Of a DNA stretch of 64,000 nt, positions 8,152 through 16,743 are shown piece after piece; the stretch's first letter is position 1, and every line of letters starts with the position of its first letter. The translations under genes were made by a program, and so were the position numbers. The DNA is taken from the NCBI RefSeq assembly GCF_963664555.1, contig NZ_OY761461.1, forward strand, positions 1,922,001-1,986,000, in the 5' to 3' direction. The notes under the pieces were generated by a model. The model was not told where the DNA came from and did no database searches. It was given only the letters and a program-made list of their open reading frames with translations. Source of the stretch: Labilibaculum sp. Lineage in GTDB: Bacteria > Bacteroidota > Bacteroidia > Bacteroidales > Marinifilaceae.

Positions 8152-9732
8152 TTAAAATTCTAATTCCATCGCAAAATTGACAGGAACAGCTTTTCCTCGT
8201 TGTGATCCAGGTTTCCAATTTTCCATTTCGCCTGCAATTTTTGTGGCAGCTTTTGCAGTTATATCGTTGCTTTTGGTAAGGATCTGAATATTGGTTACTT
8301 CCCCTTTTTCATTTATGGTAAAACCAACAGTTGCTTTTCCTTCAAGTTTTTTGCCCTCAAAAAAGAGTTTGTTCTTTTGTTTTTGCACGTACTTTTCTAA
8401 TCCGTATAATCCTTGATTGTATTGTGGCATATCCTCTACAATAATAAAAACAGGTTCATCCGATTTTGAAAATTCTTCAGGAGCTGGTGGTGGAGGTGGA
8501 GGTACATCTCTGTCTGAAGACAATGTATTGGTGTTAATTTTAATTCCAATGACTTCTTTTTCCAGTTGAAGATTTAAAGTTTGTTCTTTCAATTGTGGAT
8601 TTATTTTCATTACGGCCGTTTTGTAGCCTACATACGAAACAACAATTTCACTTTTTGCAGATTTGGGTACATTCAGTTCAAACATTCCCTTTTTATCTGC
8701 AACAGCACCTGTTGTTGTTCCTTTTATAATTACTGATGCACCTGTAAGCACAGTTCCATCTTCATTCCGAACAGATCCACGAACTTTAATGGTCTCTTTA
8801 TTTATCGGAATAGCAGAAATATTTTCTGTTGCAGGATCAGTTACCGTAGTTTTGTATTCTGGTTCGGCAAAAGCCACCAGAAGAATAGCCAGTACAGGAA
8901 TTCCCCATACCATTCGAAACAATTTGCGTTTCGCTGTTTTCTCTTTCGTCATCATTTTAAATCGGGTTGGGCCTTGGGCAGAACTAAAGTGATTGGCTAA
9001 TCCAATTACCTGAGTGCCCATTAGCTGGTTAATTAATAATGCCTGATACCTGACAGGTGAATGGCCCCGGGTTAATACACCTTCGTCAGCCAGGTATTCA
9101 TGGTTTTGTTTAATTGCTCGTTCAAATAACCATATAAACGGATTGAACCAGAAAAACACTGTTAACAGCTCTATAATGAACAGATCGATCCAATGACGCT
9201 CTTGAATGTGCACTTTTTCATGAGTTAAAATGTCGTTGATTTCGTCTTGTTTAAAATATTTAGGATTGATTAATATGCGATTGAAAAATGAGAAGGGAGT
9301 ATTGTAAATCTCATTCTCATAAATCAAACAATTATTGATTTTTTTAGGTGTTGATTTGGCTATAATTTGCAATGGCTTTCTGCATTGAATTACTATTCTT
9401 AGCAACACAATTGCCATTCCTGTAAAGTAAATCAGATGCAAAATACTTGAAAAAGATATGTTGTTATTCGAGTTGATATCTGAAGTTTCACTTGAGATAT
9501 TGTTATTAAAAACACCACTGAATTCGTTGAATGTTTCTTTTGCCGTTGTTTGAACTGTTACCTGATATTGAATAGGTATAAGTGCAACAATAACCGAGAT
9601 CATTAGGCTGATCAGTAAAAAGTAACGGTTGGCTTTAAAATGAGTTGAATTTCTCAATTGTAACCAATACAAGGTGAATAAAACTGCCATACTCACCGAT
9701 GCCCGAAATAAGAATTCAAACAATGCTTCCAT
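8152..9732 (-). CDS. M56 (BlaR1-like) metallopeptidase with carboxypeptidase-regulatory and TonB_C domains
   Basis: A 526-residue paralogue of the M56 protein at 4902-7310. The protease core has the zinc motif HEKVH at 171-175, WFNPFIW and HEYLADEGV. After the last transmembrane helix (about 275-292) comes a CarboxypepD_reg-like beta-sandwich (about 315-395, GSVRNEDGTVLTGASVIIKG), a proline-rich linker (PPPPPPAP) and one TonB_C-like domain ending in VPVNFAMELEF. The regulatory domain is the type found at the N terminus of TonB-dependent receptors, which suggests interaction with outer-membrane systems. The upstream BlaI gene ends 2 nt before this start, so they form an operon. Signal unknown. 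Confidence 0.85.
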   Translation of the reverse strand: MEALFEFLFRASVSMAVLFTLYWLQLRNSTHFKANRYFLLISLMISVIVALIPIQYQVTVQTTAKETFNEFSGVFNNNISSETSDINSNNNISFSSILHLIYFTGMAIVLLRIVIQCRKPLQIIAKSTPKKINNCLIYENEIYNTPFSFFNRILINPKYFKQDEINDILTHEKVHIQERHWIDLFIIELLTVFFWFNPFIWLFERAIKQNHEYLADEGVLTRGHSPVRYQALLINQLMGTQVIGLANHFSSAQGPTRFKMMTKEKTAKRKLFRMVWGIPVLAILLVAFAEPEYKTTVTDPATENISAIPINKETIKVRGSVRNEDGTVLTGASVIIKGTTTGAVADKKGMFELNVPKSAKSEIVVSYVGYKTAVMKINPQLKEQTLNLQLEKEVIGIKINTNTLSSDRDVPPPPPPAPEEFSKSDEPVFIIVEDMPQYNQGLYGLEKYVQKQKNKLFFEGKKLEGKATVGFTINEKGEVTNIQILTKSNDITAKAATKIAGEMENWKPGSQRGKAVPVNFAMELEF

Positions 9733-9734
9733 AA

Positions 9735-10124
9735 TTAGTTCTCTTTTTGTTGATCTTTTTTCATCTCTTCTTCGGCCTGTTTCATGATATTTTCCAAGTC
9801 AGAAATGTCCAAATCGTTTTCTTTGGCAAAAAAACTGGCCATTTTTGGGAACGATCCACCAAAATAATTTCCAAGTAATGAACTAAATTGAAATTTGGTG
9901 TATTCTGCTTTACTTATTGCAGGTGTGAACAGTTTAGTGTTTCCAATTTTTCGGTGAGATACAAATCCTTTCTTCTCCAAAACACTAAGAACAGTTGCTA
10001 CTGTAGTGTAGGCTGGTTTCGATCCGTCAAATTGTTCCACTACATCTTTAACAATAGCTTCTCGCAATTTCCAGATAATTTGCATGATTTGTTCTTCGGC
10101 TTTTGTCAATGATTTTACATCCAT
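9735..10124 (-). CDS. BlaI/MecI/CopY family transcriptional repressor (second copy)
   Basis: A 129-residue BlaI-type winged-helix repressor, closely similar to the one at 4529-4900 (shared AEEQ(V/I)MQI(V/I)W and KPAYTTVATV segments). It is cotranscribed with the M56 gene that follows. A TACTA-N6-TAGTA operator at 10147-10162 overlaps the -7 element of its own promoter, so autorepression is likely. Because the other BlaI operon has the same operator, cross-regulation between the two pairs is plausible. Confidence 0.9.
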   Translation of the reverse strand: MDVKSLTKAEEQIMQIIWKLREAIVKDVVEQFDGSKPAYTTVATVLSVLEKKGFVSHRKIGNTKLFTPAISKAEYTKFQFSSLLGNYFGGSFPKMASFFAKENDLDISDLENIMKQAEEEMKKDQQKEN

Positions 10125-10146
10125 AGAGTCTATTGTTTTTAATTAT

Positions 10147-10162
10147 TACTACAAATATAGTA
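10147..10162. promoter_or_regulatory. BlaI-type operator with embedded -7 element
   Basis: TACTACAAATATAGTA has the same TACTA-N6-TAGTA form and 16-bp length as the sites at 4446-4503. On the minus strand it contains TATATTTG (10152-10159), a match to the TAnnTTTG -7 element of the BlaI gene starting at 10124. No TTTG is present at the expected -33 spacing. Confidence 0.65.
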
Positions 10163-10341
10163 TAGTGTTGTGTAAATTTTCTGAAATGCCTGTAAAGTAT
10201 GGTCTTTATCCTATAAATTATAATTTGTTTTAAGGATTGAAATGACATTAAGCGATACATTTTCTAAGTAAGCGTACTGCAGGCCTCCATTAAAAGAATG
10301 AGTTTTTTTGTCCAATAATTTAGAAACAAATTATAAATAGA

Positions 10342-10368
10342 AAAGGGATACCTTTCGATATCCCCTTT
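10342..10368 (-). terminator. Probable terminator of the FKBP gene
   Basis: AAAGGGATA pairs with TATCCCCTTT across an 8-base loop just after the FKBP stop codon. On the minus strand the stem is followed by a short T-tract, so it is a weak to moderate terminator. Confidence 0.45.
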
Positions 10369-10388
10369 ACTATTCAATTTTACATGAT

Positions 10389-11222
10389 TTATTTCTTCTT
10401 ATCTTTTTTCTCGATTACTTCGATGAGGTTGATATCGAAAATTAGCGTTTCGTTCGGACCTATTTTTTCTCCGCTTCCTCTTTCTCCATATCCTAAATCT
10501 GCAGGGATATACAGTTTCCATTCGGATCCTTCGGGCATTAACTGAAGTGCTTCAGTCCAGCCTTTAACTACCCGGTTCACGTAAAAAGTTGTGGTGTCAC
10601 CACGTTCTTTCGAACTATCGAAAACTGAACCATCAATTAAAGTACCATGATAAACACATTTTACACGATCCTCAAGAGTAGGTATTTTACCATTACCTTC
10701 TTTTAAAATTTCGTATTGAAGTCCACTCTCGGTTGTAATTATTTCTTTACGTTTTTTATTTTCCTCCAAAAATTTTTGTCCTTTTGCAAGGTTGTTTTTT
10801 TGCAACTCTTTACGCATGGAATCTTGCATTGCCTTTTTTTCATTGAAGATTTTTCGTAAATAAATATCCGCACTCATTTCTGAGAAATACGATTTCCCAT
10901 AGGCCAATTCGTTTAAAAATCCTTTGTAGAAAGCATCTTCGCTGATTGAGTCGAATTGTTTGATTCTAAAGTCAGAATAGCTTTTTGTTAATTGGGTTTT
11001 TGCAATAGCTATGGCGATGTTTTTATAATCTGTCGAATCCATTTGGAATGGAATTCGTTCGAATGATTTTTTGAAATTATTGGCTTCAATATATCCTAAA
11101 GCATAACTAAGACTGTCAGTGCTCGATTTGAAGTTAACTTTACCCGATCTCGGAACTTTTTTACAAGAGCTAAGACATACAACAACAGCTAAAAAGGCAA
11201 GAATAATACTAGTACGTTTCAT
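10389..11222 (-). CDS. FKBP-type peptidyl-prolyl isomerase lipoprotein
   Basis: A 277-residue predicted lipoprotein. The signal peptide ends in the lipobox LSSC with Cys20. An FKBP_N-like helical region (about 30-160) precedes the FKBP domain (about 180-270), which has VYHGTLIDGSVFDSS, VVKGWTEALQLMPEGS and PADLGYGERG, covering the usual catalytic pocket residues. It should catalyse cis-trans isomerisation of proline bonds and aid folding of exported proteins, anchored in the inner or outer membrane facing the periplasm. It stands alone, with a terminator-like hairpin after its stop. Confidence 0.92.
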   Translation of the reverse strand: MKRTSIILAFLAVVVCLSSCKKVPRSGKVNFKSSTDSLSYALGYIEANNFKKSFERIPFQMDSTDYKNIAIAIAKTQLTKSYSDFRIKQFDSISEDAFYKGFLNELAYGKSYFSEMSADIYLRKIFNEKKAMQDSMRKELQKNNLAKGQKFLEENKKRKEIITTESGLQYEILKEGNGKIPTLEDRVKCVYHGTLIDGSVFDSSKERGDTTTFYVNRVVKGWTEALQLMPEGSEWKLYIPADLGYGERGSGEKIGPNETLIFDINLIEVIEKKDKKK

Positions 11223-11579
11223 TTTTTGATACTTCTTTTTAAGGTTATTGATAAAATAATTTTTTGATGTGAAATTTTGTATTCGCTGTAAATTAAAGAC
11301 AACAATATAATTCTCATTTCCAATGCAAGCGAAAGTACAATTTTGAACTAAAAATTAAAATAAAAAATAAACAAGAAGGAGCTAACCTAAGTTGTTTTTA
11401 AGATTTTTTAACATGAATCTATAAAATTTATGTATTTTAAGGAGTACCGGTTTTAAGTATTTCCACCATCTTTTTCTGGATAAATATTATGGACTATTAG
11501 TGATTAATAATTAATTTAAAGATCGATTTTGATAAAATAGAAGAAGCTAATTTATTCAACTGTTTATTAATTTGATGAT
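11223..11579. other. Intergenic region, divergent promoters expected
   Basis: 357 bp of AT-rich sequence between the FKBP gene (minus) and the DUF2007 gene (plus). It must hold both promoters, but I find no full TTTG-N19-TAnnTTTG match and no notable palindrome. Confidence 0.5.
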
Positions 11580-11837
11580 ATGACTGCAAATAAAGATGAT
11601 TTGAATTTAATTGTAATTTATTCGGGAAACCCGATAGATTCAGAAATAATAAAGGATATCCTCACCGAGAATGGAATTGCTGTAAATATAAAAAACGGGC
11701 TAATGGGAACTATTGCTCCTTGGCATGTTTCTGCAGGTGGTGTCGCTCCTGTTGAACTTGAGATTTCCGTAAGAGATAAAGAGAAGGCTCTTCGTTTAAT
11801 TAACGAGTTTACCAAAGGAAACGGGATAAAATCATGA
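11580..11837 (+). CDS. DUF2007 domain protein (putative signal-transducing protein)
   Basis: An 85-residue protein matching the small DUF2007 family, whose members have a beta-alpha-beta fold resembling ACT/PII-like modules; molecular function is not established. Characteristic features are the N-terminal YSGNPIDSEIIKDILTENGI and the C-terminal LEISVRDKEKALRLINE. Its stop codon overlaps by ATGA the start of a 31-codon ORF, and the acetyltransferase follows at 11933, so these are likely one transcript. Confidence 0.75.
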   Translation: MTANKDDLNLIVIYSGNPIDSEIIKDILTENGIAVNIKNGLMGTIAPWHVSAGGVAPVELEISVRDKEKALRLINEFTKGNGIKS

Positions 11838-11929
11838 ACAACAGAAACCGGGTAATTATCGTCCAGCAATTCATGCACAGGTGGCCGGCAATATTTTATC
11901 AATCAAAGATTAAAGAATTATTTGGATAA
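11834..11929 (+). CDS. Possible 31-residue protein
   Basis: Short ORF starting with an ATGA overlap on the DUF2007 stop and ending 3 nt before the acetyltransferase start. Product begins MNNRNRVIIVQQFMH. No family is recognised. The tight overlap on both sides is the only support; it could be a translational bridge or chance. Confidence 0.3.
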   Translation: MNNRNRVIIVQQFMHRWPAIFYQSKIKELFG

Positions 11930-11932
11930 GTA

Positions 11933-12388
11933 ATGACGATGATTAAAATTCAAAGAACAAACGCCGATAGTAAAGATTTCATTGCACTTGTTAGAGCTCT
12001 TGATGCCGATTTAGTAATTCGTGATGGAGAAGATCATGCTTTCTATTCTCAATTCAATAAATTAGATCAAATTGAGAATGTGGTATTGGCTTATGATGAT
12101 GGCAAACCTGTTGGCTGCGCAGCCATAAAGGAATACGAACCATTAATCGTGGAAGTGAAGCGAATGTTTGTTTTACCAGAGTGCAGAGGGAAGGGGATTG
12201 CATCGGAAGTTTTACAGGAATTAGAAAGCTGGGTCAGTGAGTTGGGATTTGAAAAATGCATATTGGAAACCGGAGTGAAACAACCCGAGGCAATCGGACT
12301 CTACCAAAAGAATGGTTACCATTTTATCCCTAATTACGGACAATATGCAGGTGTGAAGGAAAGCGTTTGTTTTGAGAAAGCATTGTAA
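11933..12388 (+). CDS. GNAT family N-acetyltransferase
   Basis: A 151-residue acetyltransferase of the GNAT fold. The acetyl-CoA binding motif is ECRGKGIASEVLQELE (about residues 83-98), preceded by the beta4 strand VKRMFVLP and followed by YQKNGYHFIPNYGQY. The substrate cannot be read from sequence; it may be a small amine or an amino acid. Start: ATG at 11933 (a second ATG two codons later is equally possible). It is likely cotranscribed with the DUF2007 gene. A perfect hairpin at 12420-12441 may terminate it. Confidence 0.88.
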   Translation: MTMIKIQRTNADSKDFIALVRALDADLVIRDGEDHAFYSQFNKLDQIENVVLAYDDGKPVGCAAIKEYEPLIVEVKRMFVLPECRGKGIASEVLQELESWVSELGFEKCILETGVKQPEAIGLYQKNGYHFIPNYGQYAGVKESVCFEKAL

Positions 12389-12412
12389 GTTTTTTAAACA
12401 AAATATGAGTGA

Positions 12413-12536
12413 ATAAAAAAATCCGGGTCCCCACCCGGATTTTAATCTAACCACTAATAGTAACTAATCTATGAAAAAAAACATTTGTGTGTTTTTACAT
12501 TTCAAAAGTAGACATGAGACGAGTAAACTACATTAA
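12413..12536 (+). repeat. Hairpin/mini-ORF unit 1 (divergent)
   Basis: First, diverged unit of the array. The hairpin at 12420-12441 has a perfect 8-bp stem AATCCGGG/CCCGGATT with loop TCCCCA. The leader motif CTAACCACTA starts at 12447, followed by TAACTAATCT and an ATG at 12471. The mini-ORF 12471-12536 encodes 21 residues beginning MKKNICVFLH. The hairpin may also end the acetyltransferase transcript. Confidence 0.6.
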
Positions 12537-12610
12537 GATGATCTTAAGTAATTATAAACTATATGTACTCTTTTATACTTATTCTGTAGGGTTTAACGTA
12601 TTTATAAAAA

Positions 12611-12828
12611 CAGAAAAAGCTTGGATCCCCACCCAAGCTTTTCTACTAACCACTATTTACTAACCTAAATCTATTTTCTATGAAAAAACGTTTACCACTC
12701 GTTTACCTTACAAACATACCGCATTCTTTCGTTAAGTGCATTTAACAAAAGTTAAAAAATGCTAAAAGTTTTTTTTAGCTGATCTGTTTGTTTTTGCTTT
12801 TAAATCAGAAATGAAAAAAAGGGTAAAC
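12611..12828 (+). repeat. 218-bp tandem repeat, unit 2
   Basis: Contains hairpin 12617-12640 (AAGCTTGG/CCAAGCTT stem, ATCCCCAC loop), leader CTAACCACTA at 12646-12655 and mini-ORF 12680-12745 (21 codons, MKKRLPLVYLTNIPHSFVKCI). It is followed by about 80 bp of non-coding sequence with a T8 run. About five mismatches to unit 3 over 218 bp. Confidence 0.85.
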
Positions 12829-13046
12829 AGAAAAAAGCTTGGATCCCCACCCAAGCTTTTCTACTAACCACTATTTACTAACCTAAATCTATTTTCTATG
12901 AAAAAACGTTTATCACTCGTTTACCTTACAAACATACTGCATTCTTTCGTTAAGTGAATTTAACAAAAGTTAAAGAATGCTAAAAGTTTTTTTTAGCTGA
13001 TCTGTTTGTTTTTGCTTTTAAATCAGAAATGAAAAAAAGGGTAAAC
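12829..13046 (+). repeat. 218-bp tandem repeat, unit 3
   Basis: Same order as unit 2: hairpin 12835-12858, leader from 12864 and mini-ORF 12898-12957, which ends two codons early at TGA (19 residues, MKKRLSLVYLTNILHSFVK). Pro to Ser and Pro to Leu changes relative to unit 2 show no bias to silent sites in this small sample. Confidence 0.85.
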
Positions 13047-13190
13047 AGAAAAAAGCCTGGATCCCCACCCAAGCTTTTTTATTAACCACTAATTACTAAC
13101 CTAAATCTATTTTCTATGAAAAAACGTTTACCACTCGTTTACCTTACAAACATACGGCATTCTTTAGTTAAGTGCTTTTAACAGATGTTA
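13047..13190 (+). repeat. 218-bp tandem repeat, unit 4 (3'-truncated similarity)
   Basis: Hairpin 13053-13076 has lost one base pair (AAGCCTGG opposite CCAAGCTT). Leader from 13082 and mini-ORF 13116-13181 (21 codons, MKKRLPLVYLTNIRHSLVKCF). Similarity to units 2-3 fades after about 13190. Confidence 0.8.
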
Positions 13191-13252
13191 ATTGTTGCTA
13201 AAAATGTGAGGTTCGGTAAGTTTACAACAACATAGGTTTTCCAAAATAAATA

Positions 13253-13340
13253 ATTTAAAAAAACCTAGGGACTCACCTAGGCTTTTTGTTCTAATTAATA
13301 ACCTAAATCAAAAATCTACGAAAAAAACCTTTTGTGTCGT
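13253..13340 (+). repeat. Hairpin/mini-ORF unit 5 (degenerate)
   Basis: Hairpin around 13264-13281 (CCTAGG/CCTAGG, loop GACTCA), then a leader with TAACCTAAATC and ACGAAAAAAACC where the other units have ATGAAAAAA. The start codon is therefore lost. A decayed or distant copy. Confidence 0.5.
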
Positions 13341-13580
13341 TTATTGTTGTAAATGTACAAAAATCTTTGACAAACAACCACAAATGGATGTTAAAAATCA
13401 TTAATGTACTTTTTTAATTTTCTGAAATAAGATAAATGGGAACTGTTTTTGATTGTTTTTAAATCAATTTCAGGAAATTTACTCATGGAAATAGTGCCTT
13501 ATAAAAAAGAACTTTTCCGTAGCTCGGGGAATTTATCTAAATTAGGCCTTTAGCAAAAATTAAACTTCTATAATTACCCC

Positions 13581-16500
13581 ATGAATGAGTCAGTACTAAA
13601 TGCCTTAATGCAACTTTTTGCTATTATTGTAGATGAACAACAGGTCGGTTTTGAGCTTGCTGCGCGAGATGTTGTTTCGAAGTATTTAGAGAAGAGGTTT
13701 AGTAAGGAATGGCATGAAATATATTTAGACAACTTCAATCGTTATCTAAAAGAATCATATTACGCGAAAGGAAACAAGGATACAATACAAAACAAACACA
13801 AGCAAGTGGCAGATGTTTGTTCAAAATTAGTTGAGGAGGCAGAGCAGGAACAGAAAGTTTGGATCATGTTGCAGCTCCTTGAATTTATCGATGATTCTGA
13901 ATTTACAGGTCCAGAGGAACTTGGATTTGTAAAGACGGTTTCTAAAGCATTTAAGATTCCTAAAGAAGAATTTGAATACAGTCTGCAGTTTATTTTAGGA
14001 ACCGAATATTCTATTCCGTTTAATCCGTATTTATTAATTATTGATGCTAATGAAGCCTTTGAACATGAGGTTGTAAAGCATATTTTTAGTCCCAGACTAC
14101 GTGGTCGGTTATTTATTCTGCATCTTGAAAGTACAAATACTTTTTTGATGAAATATTTTGGTGAGTACAACCTTTTTCTGAACGGCCACAATATTAAATT
14201 GGATCGTGCCTACATCCTCTCGTATGGATCTGTGATTAGAAGTCATAGAATTGACCCAATTTATTATTCTCAAATAGTATCTGTATTTATTGAGCGGAAA
14301 AATCTTTCGGATATACGTTTCGTAGCTAAAAATATTGAATTTAGGTTTCCTGGTTCTAGTAATGGTGTATTCCCAGTTAATTTTCATGTCGAATCAGGAC
14401 AGCTGATTGGAATAATGGGGGGTAGCGGAACAGGAAAATCTACCTTGTTAAATGTATTGAATGGGAATTTGTCTTTAAATCAGGGCGATATATATATTAA
14501 TGGATATAATCTTCATAAGGATAAAGAGGAACTAGAGGGTGTTATTGGATACGTTCCTCAGGATGATTTGTTGGTTGAGGAATTAACAGTTTATCAGAAT
14601 TTGTTTTTTAATGCCAAGTTGTGTTTCGATAATTTGGATGAAGAAACAATTGAGAACATTATAAATAATACCATTGAAAATTTTGATTTGGTTGAAGCCA
14701 GAGATCTAAAGGTTGGAGATCCGATCAATAAGGTTTTGAGCGGCGGACAAAGAAAGCGATTGAATATTGCATTGGAATTAATGCGGGAACCTTCTGTTTT
14801 ATTTGTAGATGAGCCCACTTCCGGATTATCGAGTATGGATTCGGAAAAGGTGATGCTGTTGCTAAAAAGACAGGTTTTAAAAGGGAAATTGGTGATGTGT
14901 AACATTCATCAGCCATCATCAGATATTTTTAAGCTGCTGGATAAGTTAATTATTATGGATCAAGGTGGGAAAGTGATCTATTTTGGAAATCCAATTGATG
15001 CAGTTGTCTATTTTAAAACCCAAAGTCAGTATGTTAAGGCAGATGAAAGCGAGTGCTTGACTTGTGGTAATGTAAATTCGGAGCAGATTCTAAGAATTGT
15101 GGAAACACGAATGATGAATGAGTACGGCAAGCAAATTCGCAAAAGAAAGAGAAGCTCCGATGAATGGTATGAATTGTACAAAGAGAATATTGAAGCGAAG
15201 AATCCGGTTAAGATACCGAAGCGAAAACGAATGATTCCAATCAATTATTTTAGTATTCCCAAACGAACGGAACAGTTAAAGATTTATTTGGCACGTGATG
15301 TAAAGGCCAAAATAAGTAATAAACAATACATTCTTATTACTCTTCTTGAGGCTCCAATTTTAGCTGTGATATTGGGATATTTTACCAAATATATTAGTGG
15401 TTCGGATGATGATGCTACGGCTTATGTTTTCTCAAATAATGAGAATATCCCTTCCTTTATTTTTATGACTGTTGTGGTATCTCTCTTTTTGGGATTGATT
15501 ATTTCGGCAGAGGAAATTCTTCATGACAGAAGGATTATGAAACGGGAATCCTTTCTGAATTTAAGCCGGTTTAGCTATCTCAATTCTAAGGTGATTGTGA
15601 TGCTTGTAATTTCGGCAATTCAAACCTTGTTGTTTGTTTTAATTGCTAATACTGTTCTCGAAATTAAAGGATTGACTTTAGAATATTGGCTGGTTTTGTA
15701 TACGGCATCAGCCTGCGCAAATATGATTGGTTTAAATCTGTCGGCAGCATTGAATACTGTTGTAGCGGTTTATGTTTCCATTCCTTTTATTCTCGTACCG
15801 CAACTATTGTTTTCGGGTGTAATTGTGAACTTTACCAAATTGCATCCAGCTATAACCTCGCAAAAATATGTGCCGTTTGTTGGCGATTTAATGACTTCAC
15901 GTTGGGCTTATGAAGCTTTGGTCGTAGAACAATTCAGAAACAACAGTTTTGAAAATCAGTTTTTCGATTATGAGCAAAAAATGAGTGAGGCTTCGTTTCG
16001 GTCATCATTCTATATTCCTGAATTAAAGCAACGTTACCAAAGTTGGTTGCAAACAAAGAATTTAAAACAGTTACAAGTATTGCAGAATGAATTTCGAAAA
16101 TTGGCTGATTTATATACTTTGCCAAATGGAGTGGAACTTAACGAAAAAGGATTTGTGAACTCTTCGGTTGATTTATTGGAATGGCTAAAGAAAATTAAGC
16201 AAAACGGTTGGGCTGATTATAAAACAGAGTCAGATGAAAGAGACCAGGCTTACCTAAACTTATTGGAACAGTACGGAGGAAAAAAAGGATTATTTGAATT
16301 TAAACAAAAACACCATAACGAAGCTGTTGAACAGATTGTTTTAAACCGGAGAGAGTTAAATAAAATTGTTGAATTTAAAGGAGAATTGATTCAATTAAAA
16401 GATCCGATATTTCAAATTCCACAAAACAAATTAGGAAGAGCTCAGCTATTTTCATCTCAGAAACGAATTGGCAATTATCTTGTGAATACTTTTTGGTTTA

Positions 16501-16649
16501 ATGTGATTATCATCTGGTTAACCAGCTTGTTTTTTTACTTTACACTTTATTTCGATGCTTTAAGAAGACTATTGCTTCTGATAGAAATATTATGGGTGAA
16601 AATACTTCCCGAAGGTCACATACGAATCACCAGAAAACGTCTGAAGTAA
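13581..16649 (+). CDS. ABCG-type ABC transporter with N-terminal TerB-like domain
   Basis: A 1,022-residue fused transporter. Residues about 5-145 look like a TerB-like helical domain; 150-235 are a beta-rich region that could be a degenerate FHA-like domain. Residues 245-480 are an ABC ATPase with Walker A GGSGTGKST (about 280), signature LSGGQRKRL (about 386) and Walker B VLFVDEP. From about residue 590 come ABC2-type membrane helices in ABCG (ATPase-first) order, with a large soluble insertion (about 785-955) before the last helix. Family members export lipids or other hydrophobic compounds; the substrate here is unknown. It stands alone, with a hairpin terminator at 16669-16704 and the tandem-repeat array upstream. 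Confidence 0.85.
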   Translation: MNESVLNALMQLFAIIVDEQQVGFELAARDVVSKYLEKRFSKEWHEIYLDNFNRYLKESYYAKGNKDTIQNKHKQVADVCSKLVEEAEQEQKVWIMLQLLEFIDDSEFTGPEELGFVKTVSKAFKIPKEEFEYSLQFILGTEYSIPFNPYLLIIDANEAFEHEVVKHIFSPRLRGRLFILHLESTNTFLMKYFGEYNLFLNGHNIKLDRAYILSYGSVIRSHRIDPIYYSQIVSVFIERKNLSDIRFVAKNIEFRFPGSSNGVFPVNFHVESGQLIGIMGGSGTGKSTLLNVLNGNLSLNQGDIYINGYNLHKDKEELEGVIGYVPQDDLLVEELTVYQNLFFNAKLCFDNLDEETIENIINNTIENFDLVEARDLKVGDPINKVLSGGQRKRLNIALELMREPSVLFVDEPTSGLSSMDSEKVMLLLKRQVLKGKLVMCNIHQPSSDIFKLLDKLIIMDQGGKVIYFGNPIDAVVYFKTQSQYVKADESECLTCGNVNSEQILRIVETRMMNEYGKQIRKRKRSSDEWYELYKENIEAKNPVKIPKRKRMIPINYFSIPKRTEQLKIYLARDVKAKISNKQYILITLLEAPILAVILGYFTKYISGSDDDATAYVFSNNENIPSFIFMTVVVSLFLGLIISAEEILHDRRIMKRESFLNLSRFSYLNSKVIVMLVISAIQTLLFVLIANTVLEIKGLTLEYWLVLYTASACANMIGLNLSAALNTVVAVYVSIPFILVPQLLFSGVIVNFTKLHPAITSQKYVPFVGDLMTSRWAYEALVVEQFRNNSFENQFFDYEQKMSEASFRSSFYIPELKQRYQSWLQTKNLKQLQVLQNEFRKLADLYTLPNGVELNEKGFVNSSVDLLEWLKKIKQNGWADYKTESDERDQAYLNLLEQYGGKKGLFEFKQKHHNEAVEQIVLNRRELNKIVEFKGELIQLKDPIFQIPQNKLGRAQLFSSQKRIGNYLVNTFWFNVIIIWLTSLFFYFTLYFDALRRLLLLIEILWVKILPEGHIRITRKRLK

Positions 16650-16668
16650 TTGTAATGGATAAAATATG

Positions 16669-16704
16669 AAAGGAGTTTAACCGATGAGTTTTACTCCTTT
16701 TTTA
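16669..16704 (+). terminator. Intrinsic terminator of the ABCG-type gene
   Basis: AAAGGAGT pairs with ACTCCTTT at 16693-16700, extended by AA/TT pairs, followed by a T-rich run. Confidence 0.7.
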
Positions 16705-16743
16705 TTGGAAGTGTTTTTTAAGTAATTAAAGCGAAAAAAAATT

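Noticed and set aside
12611..13190. The tandem repeats as a CRISPR array
   Set aside because: The period is 218 bp and whole units are repeated, with no short repeats separated by unique spacers and no cas genes.
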